From Vibrio sp. qd031 (lineage in GTDB: Bacteria; Pseudomonadota; Gammaproteobacteria; Enterobacterales; Vibrionaceae), in the NCBI RefSeq assembly GCF_002100145.1, contig NZ_JXQD01000003.1, forward strand, positions 1 to 64,000: 64,000 nt of DNA, written 5' to 3'. Within the stretch, counting starts at the first letter, position 1. The number at the start of each line of letters is the position of its first letter. Shown here in pieces: positions 9,564 to 18,974 of this stretch. The notes under the pieces are model-generated. The model searched no databases and was not told the DNA's origin. It saw only the letters and a program-made list of their open reading frames with translations. A program made the translations under genes and the position numbers.

Positions 9564-11159
9564 ATGTCGCAAATCAATCAAGATATCGAAATGATCGAAG
9601 TAGCCAAGCGCGCCGCTGGTACCCCTTGGGACGCAATCAACCCCGAATCTGCTGCTCGAATGCGTGCACAAAACAAATTCAAGACTGGTTTGGATATTGC
9701 GCAATACACTGCAGACATTATGCGTGCAGATATGGACGCTTTTGACAAAGATAAGACTCAGTACACCCAATCTTTGGGCTGTTGGCACGGTTTTATCGGC
9801 CAACAAAAGCTGATTTCGATTAAAAAGCACTTTGGCGGTAAAACTGACCGTCGTTACCTATACCTTTCTGGTTGGATGGTTGCAGCGCTTCGCTCAGATT
9901 TTGGTCCTCTTCCCGACCAGTCTATGCACGAGAAAACCTCTGTTGCAGGCTTGGTTGAAGAGCTATATACCTTTTTGCGCCAAGCGGATGCTCGCGAACT
10001 CGGTGGCTTGTTCCGTGCTCTTGATGCGGCTCGCGAAGCCGGTGACGTCACTCTGCAAGACTCCATTCAAGATCAGATCGACAATCATGTGACCCATGTT
10101 GTGCCAATTATTGCCGATATCGATGCTGGATTTGGTAACGCAGAAGCGACTTACCTCATGGCTAAGCAAATGATTGAAGCCGGTGCTTGCTGTCTACAAA
10201 TCGAAAACCAAGTAGCAGACGAAAAACAGTGTGGGCACCAAGATGGTAAAGTGACAGTCCCTCACGCCGATTTCCACGCCAAACTTCGCGCACTTCGTTA
10301 CGCCTTCTTAGAACTGGGCATCGACAACGGTATTATCGTTGCGCGTACCGACTCGCAAGGCGCAGGCTTGACCAAAGAAATCGCGGTGGTTAAAGAGCCA
10401 GGCGATCAGGGTGACGTATACAACTCTTACCTAGACGTTGAAGAGATTGACGTAGCGGATATGGCGGAAGGCGACGTATGCTTTAACCGTGACGGTAAAC
10501 TGGTTCGTCCTAAGCGCCTACCATCAGGCTTGTACCAGTTCCGTGAAGGCACAGGCGAAGATCGCTGTGTATTTGACTGTATTGAAGCCATCAATGCTGG
10601 CGCAGACCTTTTGTGGATTGAAACCGAAAAACCGCACATTGGCCAGATTAAAGAGATGATGGACGGCGTACGTGAAGTTCACCCAGATGCGAAGCTGGTG
10701 TACAACAACTCACCTTCATTTAACTGGACCTTAAACTTCCGTCAGCAAACCTATGATGCAATGGTTGAAGCAGGCGAAGACGTATCAACGTACGACCGCG
10801 ACAATCTAATGAGCGCAGAGTACGACGAAACTGAACTGTCTACACGTGCCGATGACCGAATCCGCACCTTCCAAGCCGACGCATCACGAGAAGCGAATAT
10901 TTTCCACCACTTGATCACGCTACCGACTTACCACACGGCGGCGCTGTCTACCGACAACCTAGCCAAAGAGTATTTCGGCGACCAAGGCATGTTGGGTTAT
11001 GTTGCAAACGTTCAGCGTAAAGAGATCCGCCAAGGCATCGCCTGTGTGAAACACCAAAATATGTCAGGCTCTGACATTGGTGATGATCACAAAGAGTACT
11101 TTGCCGGTGAGAACGCGCTTAAAGCCGCTGGCGAGAAAAACACCTCGAACCAGTTCTAA
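9564..11159 (+). CDS. aceA: isocitrate lyase
   Basis: It cleaves isocitrate to glyoxylate and succinate, the first step of the glyoxylate shunt, in the cytoplasm. The 531-residue protein is the longer bacterial form. The catalytic cysteine is C223 in KQCGH, preceded by PIIADIDAGFGN, which provides Mg2+ ligands. YNNSPSFNW is the substrate-binding stretch. A good ribosome binding site (AAGGA) precedes the ATG. It is monocistronic, with a terminator at 11178-11204, and divergent from the LysR gene. Together with malate synthase G it lets the cell grow on acetate, fatty acids or ketogenic amino acids, such as acetoacetate from the tyrosine pathway in this window. Confidence 0.97.
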   Translation: MSQINQDIEMIEVAKRAAGTPWDAINPESAARMRAQNKFKTGLDIAQYTADIMRADMDAFDKDKTQYTQSLGCWHGFIGQQKLISIKKHFGGKTDRRYLYLSGWMVAALRSDFGPLPDQSMHEKTSVAGLVEELYTFLRQADARELGGLFRALDAAREAGDVTLQDSIQDQIDNHVTHVVPIIADIDAGFGNAEATYLMAKQMIEAGACCLQIENQVADEKQCGHQDGKVTVPHADFHAKLRALRYAFLELGIDNGIIVARTDSQGAGLTKEIAVVKEPGDQGDVYNSYLDVEEIDVADMAEGDVCFNRDGKLVRPKRLPSGLYQFREGTGEDRCVFDCIEAINAGADLLWIETEKPHIGQIKEMMDGVREVHPDAKLVYNNSPSFNWTLNFRQQTYDAMVEAGEDVSTYDRDNLMSAEYDETELSTRADDRIRTFQADASREANIFHHLITLPTYHTAALSTDNLAKEYFGDQGMLGYVANVQRKEIRQGIACVKHQNMSGSDIGDDHKEYFAGENALKAAGEKNTSNQF

Positions 11160-11177
11160 TACTAATCATCGGATAAT

Positions 11178-11204
11178 AAAAAGCGGCAGAGATGTCGCTT
11201 TTTT
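11178..11204 (+). terminator. rho-independent terminator of aceA
   Basis: AAAAAGCGGCA (11178-11188), loop GAGA, TGTCGCTTTTT with one G-U pair, then T-rich sequence. It starts about 18 bp after the aceA stop. Confidence 0.8.
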
Positions 11205-11297
11205 ATCCTCCAACCTTTTGTACGATGAGCCTACTCATTGTTCTAATATGAAAAACGCTGAGAACGATCCTTCACTTCCTGTTTGTAGAGGCCTCTT

Positions 11298-11879
11298 ATG
11301 ACCACTCTTCCGATGTACTTACAAGATGCAAAACACCTTCTCACCGAGCACGGCTTCACCACCTCTGACGTGTGGTACCACGGTACTTCATCTGCATTAG
11401 TGCCTTCCATAGTGCAATCGGGGTTAAAGCGCTCTGGTGACAAGGCGTTAACCGACGCGGCCCAAAAAACAATGGCGACCATAGGCAACACCTTTACACC
11501 CACCCAAGAGCCCGTATTTCTTACCCAAAGCAAAGAGTTAGCGTATTACTGGGCGACACAGACAGTGCGCGATCGCAGCGTTCGCTTTGAAGGCAGCGAA
11601 GAGCCCGTTGTATTTGAGGTGACCCTCCCAGCAGAATCTCTTGCGAAAGTTAAGCCAGATGTCGGTGCGATGAGTCTATTAATGATGGACAGTGGCGAGC
11701 ACTTTATGGCGCATCTAGCGGGCATTTACCAGCAGTGCAATTACCCTACTCCCGACATCGACCTAAGAAGCGCCGATAGAATGGAGTACCTAAACAAGTT
11801 AGGTATGGCGTACATCGACCAAGACATTGCTCCACAATTTGTCACCCTGTTGCAAGAAAATGTGAGCGAACAGGCTTAA
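11298..11879 (+). CDS. hypothetical protein, possibly ADP-ribosyltransferase-like fold
   Basis: A 193-residue soluble protein. Residues 26-43 (VWYHGTSSALVPSIVQSGLK) and 71-86 (EPVFLTQSKELAYYWA) follow the pattern of the NAD-binding core of ART-superfamily proteins. That pattern is an HGT motif, a helix ending in GL, then a strand-to-helix FLT...A.YWA with a tyrosine. Candidate catalytic positions are H28 and Y83/Y84. This is pattern recognition, not a database result. The gene is solitary and its stop overlaps the convergent MATE gene by four bases. It could be a self-contained modifying enzyme or a KptA/DUF-like relative. I see no signal peptide and no antitoxin gene beside it. Confidence 0.5.
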   Translation: MTTLPMYLQDAKHLLTEHGFTTSDVWYHGTSSALVPSIVQSGLKRSGDKALTDAAQKTMATIGNTFTPTQEPVFLTQSKELAYYWATQTVRDRSVRFEGSEEPVVFEVTLPAESLAKVKPDVGAMSLLMMDSGEHFMAHLAGIYQQCNYPTPDIDLRSADRMEYLNKLGMAYIDQDIAPQFVTLLQENVSEQA

Positions 11880-13237
11880 TTAACAGCTTGTGTGGCCGTT
11901 GGTGCTTCAGTAGTGATTGGCGTAGCAGAAAACTGCTGTAATTTAAGCCACGCATAGCCACCCGCCAAAACATTCGCTGTTGCCGCGCAGATGACTGTAT
12001 TTACAACATCGCCGGTGGAGGTGCCAACCCATATCGCCGGTACATACAGCGCAAATAATCTCACCACAGACACCAGCAGCGCGCGTTTGGGCTTACCCAG
12101 TGCATTAAACGACGACACCACCAGCATACATAACCCTAATGGTCCGTAGCTAAATGGGATCACCCACAATACAGTGCTAAACCAACCCTGTATTGTGGGG
12201 TCATTGTTTATTAATGGAATGAGCAGTGACGAGCCAAAGCCCACAATTACTGCGGCTGAAAAATGAAACAGCAATAAGAACTTGCTTGTCGTGGCGAGCA
12301 TTTCGTTAATTTTACTGTGCTCTCTTTGCCCTAAATAGCGCCCAATGATCGGTGGCACCGCCATGGTTAACGCCAAGGTGAACACCAACAAAAAGCCCTC
12401 AATACGAGCGAGTAAGCTCCAAAATGCAATCGCGTCAGTCCCCAAACTGGAAACAAACACCATGCACAAAAATGCGCTGACTGACGGTAAGGACTGATTC
12501 ATCGTGGTGGTCACGGTTAATGCAGCCAGTTGTTTGGCGTGATGTATCGCCTTGAGTGCTCGGCCAATTGGGCTGAACCAATGCTTTTTCCCAGAACTTA
12601 GCAGCATATACAAAGTACACGACAAGTAGCCTATGCTAGTGGCTAAAGCGGCCCCTATGATCCCCAAATCCAATCCAAAGATCAGAATCGGATCCAATAC
12701 CAGGTTCATCAAACTGGCGTACAGAAACATTTTTCCTGTGGACTTAGAATCTTCATTGGCCCGAAACACACAAGACACCAGATACAGCGCCGCCACAGAG
12801 GTTGCGCTAAACAACCAAAACGGCCAATAGCGGTTAAAAATAGTTTGCAGAACGACATAGTGCTCGGGAGACGCTTCTCCAGAAAGAAATGCATCCAACA
12901 AAGGCGCTTTGAAGAGGTACAAAATCACACTCAGCAGCGCAATAAATATCGTCCCTCCCAACACAGAAATCGTTGCGATGTTACTGGCTCTAACAGAGTC
13001 TTTCGCTCCACTCGCCTGAGAAATGAGCGATGTAGCCGCCACCCCCAGCCCCACTTGGACGCCAATAAACGCAGCTTGGAACGGCAAGGTAATACCATGG
13101 ATCGCCAATTCATCCACACCAAGCCGACCAATAAAGATTGAGTCCACCAACTGCACCATCATCGTGGCAAATAGCCCAACGGTTAATGGCAAGGTTCGTT
13201 GGATAACCAGTCGTAGTGAGGGAGAAATAACAGGCAT
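11876..13237 (-). CDS. MATE-family multidrug/cation efflux transporter
   Basis: A 453-residue inner-membrane protein with about 12 helices arranged as two repeats. The N-terminal part holds the typical PLTVGLFATMMVQLVDSIFIG segment (substrate/ion pathway) and the second half starts near residue 230. MATE proteins export cationic drugs or metabolites using Na+ or H+. The substrate is unknown. The ATG at 13237 has AAGG upstream. It is a single gene, convergent with the previous one. Confidence 0.85.
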   Translation of the reverse strand: MPVISPSLRLVIQRTLPLTVGLFATMMVQLVDSIFIGRLGVDELAIHGITLPFQAAFIGVQVGLGVAATSLISQASGAKDSVRASNIATISVLGGTIFIALLSVILYLFKAPLLDAFLSGEASPEHYVVLQTIFNRYWPFWLFSATSVAALYLVSCVFRANEDSKSTGKMFLYASLMNLVLDPILIFGLDLGIIGAALATSIGYLSCTLYMLLSSGKKHWFSPIGRALKAIHHAKQLAALTVTTTMNQSLPSVSAFLCMVFVSSLGTDAIAFWSLLARIEGFLLVFTLALTMAVPPIIGRYLGQREHSKINEMLATTSKFLLLFHFSAAVIVGFGSSLLIPLINNDPTIQGWFSTVLWVIPFSYGPLGLCMLVVSSFNALGKPKRALLVSVVRLFALYVPAIWVGTSTGDVVNTVICAATANVLAGGYAWLKLQQFSATPITTEAPTATQAVN

Positions 13238-13586
13238 TAAGGCAGACCTTATAGGGTATGAATGAGCAAGCGATAACTTGACAGGCTGAGAGTATAACGA
13301 GATTGACGCTTTTGATAATTAGGCGCGTGGTTGAATCAGTTTTTAGTTTTGCTAGGTAATTAGTATTTTGATTGCTTTCTAAGGAGCTTACCGAAGTGAA
13401 ACTAATCGACCGACTAAGTCTTTACCAACCCCTATGTTTTCAGGCACAACCGTTAGGCGCATTTGATTTATAGCAGTCTTGGTATGGTTTATTCAACCGG
13501 CCTAAACTCTATAAGGGCGAACGCTAAAACAACAGCAAACTATGTGGCTCATTCAGGATATTTTTCATGAAATACTTTTTTTAACG
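13238..13586. other. intergenic region, one tiny ORF with a good ribosome site
   Basis: About 350 bp without a supported gene. A 25-codon plus-strand frame at 13396-13473 starts with GTG and has AAGGAG about nine bases upstream. It resembles nothing I know and may be chance. No terminator or repeat is obvious. Confidence 0.3.
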
Positions 13587-14462
13587 CTAGCTGCTTTTTC
13601 CTAAATGGTCAGCAAGAAATTTCGAGAGCCCCCTTATCTTATTATTATGTTGTACATCCCGGTGGCAGGCCAAATAAACAGGTAAGGATGGGATGACCAA
13701 GCCACAATCTATAGGCTTGAGACTTGTTTTCTCGGCGACATCTCGGTGAGTAAAAACAATACCTCCCCCATGACTCGCCAACTCAACGAGAAGAGGCATA
13801 TTGTCTGTACGAAAGGAAAGCTGGTCATTTTTTATATCCCATCCCAAGGCCGCTGCGCCTTCTTCAAGCTGCTTGTCACGATCGTACCCCAGTATCCTAT
13901 GGTTTGAAAACTCTTCTGGCGTCATTGGTTTACCCGATTTCTCCAGATATGCGTCACTCGCATAAGCACCAAGCTCAATATCAAATAGATGCTTAATAAC
14001 AAGATCTTGCTGCTTTGGCCTATGCATTCTTATCGCAATGTCTGCGTCGCGTTTATCAAGACTGGTAATCTGGTTGGTGACCACAATTTGCACTTGCAGG
14101 TTTGGGTGTGAGTCTAAGAATTTGGGTAATATTTCAGGGATGTAGTATTGAGCGATCATCTCATTTACCGACAACCTTACGATACCAGACAAAGAAATGT
14201 CCTGCCCCTGAATTAACCTTTGGATCCTGTTTGCTGAAGCAGCCATTTTTTGGCTTTCTTCCAATAACGTTTGCCCAAAGCTCGTTAATACAAGACCACG
14301 TGTACTTCTGTCGAACAAGGTGCGTCCAACCTGGCTTTCTAATTGGTAGAGTTGTCTACTCAATGTTGGCTGAGAAGTATTGAGCGTAGCTGCTGCTTTG
14401 GTCAGACTTCCGCTCTCGGCTACTGCCAAGAACACATTCCAAGAACGCCAGTCAATATTCAT
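13587..14462 (-). CDS. LysR-family transcriptional regulator
   Basis: A 291-residue LysR protein. The helix-turn-helix is near residues 17-40 (SLTKAAATLNTSQPTLSRQL) and is followed by a periplasmic-binding-protein-like effector domain. I start it at the ATG at 14462 (MNIDWRSWNVF) because AAGGTGGG lies just upstream and the family normally begins there. It is divergent from the quinone-oxidoreductase-like gene at 14582 with a gap of about 120 bp. This suggests it regulates that gene, a common arrangement for redox-sensing LysR proteins. Confidence 0.85.
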   Translation of the reverse strand: MNIDWRSWNVFLAVAESGSLTKAAATLNTSQPTLSRQLYQLESQVGRTLFDRSTRGLVLTSFGQTLLEESQKMAASANRIQRLIQGQDISLSGIVRLSVNEMIAQYYIPEILPKFLDSHPNLQVQIVVTNQITSLDKRDADIAIRMHRPKQQDLVIKHLFDIELGAYASDAYLEKSGKPMTPEEFSNHRILGYDRDKQLEEGAAALGWDIKNDQLSFRTDNMPLLVELASHGGGIVFTHRDVAEKTSLKPIDCGLVIPSLPVYLACHRDVQHNNKIRGLSKFLADHLGKSS

Positions 14463-14581
14463 ATTTGTATACCCACCTTGCATTTAAACCCATTCTTTAT
14501 AACAAATGTGGATATTAAAATCACTGTAATTATTGTTAGACAAACACTTAGAACCAATCACAAACCTACGGAGACTGTTCA

Positions 14582-15619
14582 ATGGAACATAATACTAGTG
14601 CTATGATCTTTTCACATGGCGACCCCCTTTCCCTAAAAATGGTTACCACTGGTATACCATTACTTGGACCGAAGGAAGTTCGAGTTAAAGTTATTGTCGC
14701 AGGTGTAGGTTGGGCCGATGTTATGGCACGAAGAGGAGGCTATCCTCTAACTCCCAAACTCCCATTCGTACCTGGATACGAATTTGCAGGGATCGTAGAT
14801 GCTGTGGGTGATGAGGTATCTGAGTTTAACATTGGCGACAATGTTGTTGGATTGAACCCAAAGTACGGTTGTTATACGCAATACTTGTGCATAACAAGTG
14901 AACTGCTCGTTAAGTATCCAAAACACTTAAATCCCGCTAAGGTTTGCGCCTTATCCTTAAACTATTTAACCGCTCATTGCATGCTATTTACTAAGGCTAA
15001 TGTTCAGCCCAAACAAACAATACTAGTCCATTCAGCGGCAGGTGGTGTTGGTTCTGCACTGGCTCAACTCGCACACTATTTTGGCATAAAGGTATTTGGC
15101 ACCGCATCTTCAACCAAACAACACATCGTTAAACAACTGGGAGCACATCCTGTCGATTATAGCCGCACAGATTTCGTTCAGGAAATCCTGTCTTACTGCC
15201 CTAAAGGGGTTGATGCTGCCTTTGACCCAGTTGGAGGTGCGCATCTAAATCGTACGATGCGGACGGTTAAAAAAGGTGGCATTACCGTCAGCTACGGTTT
15301 TTCTGGTGGTGGTTTTGGGGGTTTATTCAACATGCTCGCAGGAGTCATTCAGCTCACTTTTCTAAATTTCCTCCCCAACGGAAAGTCAATTGACTTTTGC
15401 GCACTACCGTCTGAGGCCAATAAAAATAGACAATGGTATCGTGACACTCTTACGTCCCTAATTGACATGTTAGACAAGGCCGAAATTGACCCTATTATCT
15501 CTAGCATTGTCCCACTGGCTCAAGCACACAAAGCGCATCAAGAACTGGAAAGTGGCAACAGCATTGGAAAAGTTTTGGTTCAGTGCAATGAGAGTCCAGA
15601 ACAAATGACATCTGTTTAA
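14582..15619 (+). CDS. zinc-independent medium-chain dehydrogenase/reductase (quinone oxidoreductase-like)
   Basis: A 345-residue MDR-superfamily protein. The N-terminal GroES-like domain includes PFVPGYEFAGIVDAVGDEV, and the Rossmann domain has the NADPH-binding motif HSAAGGVGSALAQLA near residue 155. The zinc-ligating cysteines of alcohol dehydrogenases are absent. It probably reduces quinones or enones with NADPH. The C-terminal part resembles the VAT-1-like branch. It is paired divergently with a LysR gene. The 230 bp after the stop contain a short open frame (15626-15808) that I do not consider real. Confidence 0.82.
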   Translation: MEHNTSAMIFSHGDPLSLKMVTTGIPLLGPKEVRVKVIVAGVGWADVMARRGGYPLTPKLPFVPGYEFAGIVDAVGDEVSEFNIGDNVVGLNPKYGCYTQYLCITSELLVKYPKHLNPAKVCALSLNYLTAHCMLFTKANVQPKQTILVHSAAGGVGSALAQLAHYFGIKVFGTASSTKQHIVKQLGAHPVDYSRTDFVQEILSYCPKGVDAAFDPVGGAHLNRTMRTVKKGGITVSYGFSGGGFGGLFNMLAGVIQLTFLNFLPNGKSIDFCALPSEANKNRQWYRDTLTSLIDMLDKAEIDPIISSIVPLAQAHKAHQELESGNSIGKVLVQCNESPEQMTSV

Positions 15620-15849
15620 GCTAAAGTGTCTGAGCAAACAGGAGGTAACGCTTGGGAGCAGGTGTTTACCCATGTCGTGATCTCCGCGTTTGAAAAACTA
15701 GCAATTAAAGCCGCCAGTAAGACGTGGATATACCCATTGAAAACTGAGGTAAGGCATAATTTGTTGAGCATCGAGTTCGAGAAACGTCTGGAAAAGCACA
15801 ATAATTAACTGGCCAGTACACGGCGTCAGTCGCAACGTCAAATCAAACC

Positions 15850-17010
15850 CTATGCGGAAATGCTTACCTTATTGCGACCATTTTTTTTCGATTGATAAAG
15901 CGCTTTATCTGCTTTCTCAACAGATTCCTTCCAATTGCCTGTTGGAGATAACAAAGCAATACCAAAACTAGCGGTAAGTTGTAACGTTGGCTGAGTGTCG
16001 AGTGAAATCTCGGAGATAGACTGCCGTAACTGATTGGTCCAGTCTTCTGCGTCAGTGAGGTAATAACTGGGCAACAGGATCATAATCTCATCTCCTCCTA
16101 ATCGAAAAGCAACCGCTGAATCCGTTAGTTTATCTTGAATGTTGTTTGCTACCGCTTGAATCACATCATCACCAACTAGATGTCCGTGTTGGTCATTAAT
16201 CGCTTTAAAATTATCGACATCAGACATTACGATACTCACTGGAGTATTTTGAACTTTCTGTTGAAATTGGGGAATGGCGTCATTTAATGCTCTACGATTT
16301 TTCAGTTTTGTAAGAGGGTCTTGATGCAATAGATGCTCATTTATCCGTAGTAATCTAGCGTTAATCATCCAGAGCATTGAAAAACTCATCGAGACAATTA
16401 GGACAATGCTAAAAAGGAAGGTCAGTTGGTGAACTTGACTCGCTTGCATAAAGTCTGTTATTTCAACCTCAGATATTGACATCACTATTCTAAGTACCAT
16501 AAAGGCACCATATGCAATAAAGGGAATTGCCATCATTTTCGTTGCCAAAGGTAAATCTTCATTTGCCCCTTTAACGGCAACAATCGCGGTACTTAGAGTC
16601 ACGAAAACCATAAATAAACTAATGACTACAATCCGACTTCGTATCGAAGGCTCGTAATAGGTAAAATAGATAAAGCTAACAAGTACAACTATTAACAACA
16701 CACTACTAAACTGAGAAAGCTTACTCGAATACCCTCGAAATACAGACAGGCTATACAACGTAAGATGAAACCCTAATGCTATGAGCGTATTGCTCCCAAC
16801 GATACTAAGGTAATTAGGTATAATATCTCTCAAACTCAATAAAAGAGGGCCACTACCAATAATTAGGATTGACAATGAAAAGAGTGAAAGCCCTTCTATC
16901 GGTTTTTGAGTCACTTGAAAAAGTAGTAACCCAATACAGTAGATAAATGAAAATAAAATCACTATAAAATTTAGTGTTCTAATGTCTAACTGTAACCAAA
17001 CGTTTTCCAT
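15850..17010 (-). CDS. membrane-bound diguanylate cyclase (GGDEF)
   Basis: A 386-residue protein with about seven N-terminal membrane helices (residues 10-215) and a C-terminal GGDEF domain from about residue 225. The signature reads RLGGDEIMIL, so the fifth position is Ile rather than Phe. The other catalytic residues look intact (SDVDNFKAINDQHGHLVGD). The RxxD product-inhibition site normally found five residues before the signature is missing. It should make cyclic di-GMP at the inner membrane in response to an unknown signal sensed by the membrane part. It stands alone. Confidence 0.85.
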   Translation of the reverse strand: MENVWLQLDIRTLNFIVILFSFIYCIGLLLFQVTQKPIEGLSLFSLSILIIGSGPLLLSLRDIIPNYLSIVGSNTLIALGFHLTLYSLSVFRGYSSKLSQFSSVLLIVVLVSFIYFTYYEPSIRSRIVVISLFMVFVTLSTAIVAVKGANEDLPLATKMMAIPFIAYGAFMVLRIVMSISEVEITDFMQASQVHQLTFLFSIVLIVSMSFSMLWMINARLLRINEHLLHQDPLTKLKNRRALNDAIPQFQQKVQNTPVSIVMSDVDNFKAINDQHGHLVGDDVIQAVANNIQDKLTDSAVAFRLGGDEIMILLPSYYLTDAEDWTNQLRQSISEISLDTQPTLQLTASFGIALLSPTGNWKESVEKADKALYQSKKNGRNKVSISA

Positions 17011-17091
17011 GCCTTTTCTCAGCCATTGTGTTTATATACCTGTTTACTATACCAAATATTTTATACGATGTAGTACGGTAAATTTGGATAT

Positions 17092-17253
17092 TTAAATGGC
17101 GTTGAGTTGTTGATAGCGATAGGACGTATCTATGGACACGCTCATGATCTTGCACGCTTTAGATACATTTTCCAGCTCCTCAGCAAGATTAAGAAGATCG
17201 GCTTTGTGTTTGATGATTAAATTGCTCGTATGAAGTATGAGAGTTACCTCCAT
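17092..17253 (-). pseudogene. IS481-family transposase N-terminal remnant
   Basis: A 53-codon minus-strand frame reads LIIKHKADLLNLAEELENVS followed by KACKIMSVSIDTSYRYQQL. This matches the N-terminal helix-turn-helix of IS481-type integrases (typically LNLAE.LGNVSKACKVMGVSRDTFYRY). A stop follows directly and no DDE catalytic core remains. Nothing else recognisable is seen in the surrounding 400 bp gap (17011-17408). It marks a former insertion between the diguanylate cyclase and the sugar operon. Confidence 0.7.
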
Positions 17254-17408
17254 TGCCTTTGATTACCTATTCAGCATCTTTAGCCAAAGTCGGTAACTCT
17301 CTTCATTTCAAATCAAAGTGCCGGTTCTGTCTGCACTAATACCACAAAGCCTCTATTGGAACTTATTTTAGACTCCTTCCCAAATCGAAACCGCGGGACG
17401 AGGAGCCC

Positions 17409-18893
17409 TTACTGATTTACGATGCCTTTAGATAACTCGAGTAGGCTATATTGAACGTGGCGCTCACCATGGTGCACACTAATAGTTGCCTCTTGCGTGT
17501 CGAGATCAACGTTAAGCTCGGCTAACTCTTCACCCTTCTTCCAGCTCATTTGAAGCTTGGTTGCTTCACCAACAACCGAAAAATCACCGTTAAAGGCATG
17601 ACTTTGGTTACGGATTTTGATCAACTCAAACAAGCCCTTTACGACCGGTTTTTTGGTTTGTGATTCAAACACAGAGTCACTGATGTAAGGGCGATTAATA
17701 TCCCGTCCGACTTGAGTTTCACTGAGCAAGTGCATATCGTTTTGCATTGCCAAAAGTCCACCATAATATACTTGAGGAGCACCAGGACTGAAAAATTGGA
17801 TCGCTCGAGCAACCAGATAATTGAAATCGTTTTTACCAAGAGCATCGTAGTAGGTGCAATTTACTTGGTATAAATCTAGGTTATTCGCAGCCGCCCCAGT
17901 TGCTTTTTTGCTTTCACCCGAGCTGTTGTCATGGATGGTTTCTACTAGGCTATCAATTTCGGAGTCCTTGAGTAAGCCGGGTAGATCACCGCTAGGGCCC
18001 GCATCAATAATACCAATACCATCGTGGGTATCCAGCACAGTGATGCAGTTTCGTGGTGCAATCCTAAGCCACTTGATTAGAGCATCAACATTATTTGTGA
18101 ACAGTGAATGAAGGACTAAAGGTGGCAGTGCAAAGTCGTATACTTTGTTCACTTTCTTCGCAACGTCAATTTGAGTCTGATAGTGGCTGTGGATCTCAGC
18201 GATGGTTTCCATACCTAGTCGGTTAGCGGAGTCGGAAAGTTCGCTGATGAACTTGAACGTATCGTCAATCATAAAACAACTGGTGTTTTTACGTTTAATG
18301 GCATAGCCAGCGGCATCAAGACGAATGATTTTAACACCGTTGTCGGCGAACAGTTGTAGCACGCGTTCTAGGTACTGTTTGCCTTCCGGGCTTTCAACAT
18401 TAATGTCTATCTGGTTGTCAGTGAACGTCGTCCAGAAATTCACAGTTTTGCCAGAGACGAGGGATTTAGCGCTGAAACAGCTACCAGGACGAGGTCGATA
18501 GATTAGCTTAGCTTGTTGCTCTGTTATACCCTCAGGGTATAGATCGGCTTCTTTCAAGAACATCGACCAGTAACGTGAGTTTTCACCGTTTTCAAGGACA
18601 TCTTGAAACTCTGGGGAGTCAGCCGATGCATGGTTGACAATTAAGTCTGCCATGATTTCGCATTCATCGCCAAGTGCCTTGAGATCTCCCCAGTCGCCGA
18701 GACGTTCATCAACGCGCGTGTGATCAATGGGATCGAAACCTGCGTCACTGCCGTCAATAGGATAGTAAAAAGGCAGAATGTGAATGCCTGAGAACAACCC
18801 TGATAAAGGTTGCTCAATACGCTGCTTTAGCTTTACCAACCCTCCATCGGTCAAACGATCTACATAAGTAATTAGTTGCACTTGATTTTTCAT
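17409..18893 (-). CDS. GH13 subfamily 18 sucrose-phosphorylase-type enzyme
   Basis: It is expected to phosphorolyse an alpha-glucoside to glucose 1-phosphate plus an acceptor, in the cytoplasm. By alignment with Bifidobacterium sucrose phosphorylase the nucleophile is D193 (RLDAAGYAIK), the acid/base E233 (IAEIHSHY) and the third carboxylate D291 (LDTHDG). The acceptor loop DLYQVNCTYYDALG is present. The family also includes glucosylglycerol, glucosylglycerate and sucrose-6-phosphate phosphorylases, so the true substrate is open. I start at the ATG at 18893 (MKNQVQLITYVD), the usual start, giving 494 residues. It is the last gene of the ABC importer operon, which suggests it acts on the imported sugar. 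Confidence 0.85.
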   Translation of the reverse strand: MKNQVQLITYVDRLTDGGLVKLKQRIEQPLSGLFSGIHILPFYYPIDGSDAGFDPIDHTRVDERLGDWGDLKALGDECEIMADLIVNHASADSPEFQDVLENGENSRYWSMFLKEADLYPEGITEQQAKLIYRPRPGSCFSAKSLVSGKTVNFWTTFTDNQIDINVESPEGKQYLERVLQLFADNGVKIIRLDAAGYAIKRKNTSCFMIDDTFKFISELSDSANRLGMETIAEIHSHYQTQIDVAKKVNKVYDFALPPLVLHSLFTNNVDALIKWLRIAPRNCITVLDTHDGIGIIDAGPSGDLPGLLKDSEIDSLVETIHDNSSGESKKATGAAANNLDLYQVNCTYYDALGKNDFNYLVARAIQFFSPGAPQVYYGGLLAMQNDMHLLSETQVGRDINRPYISDSVFESQTKKPVVKGLFELIKIRNQSHAFNGDFSVVGEATKLQMSWKKGEELAELNVDLDTQEATISVHHGERHVQYSLLELSKGIVNQ

Positions 18894-18974
18894 TATAGTT
18901 CTTATCCTCTTCGGAGGGTCCAATGAGAGCCGTAGGCAATGACTCTCATCAGACACTGATGAATAGCTTGTTGC

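Noticed and set aside
15626..15808. 60-codon plus-strand frame after the quinone-reductase-like gene
   Set aside because: GTG start without ribosome site; no similarity I recognise.
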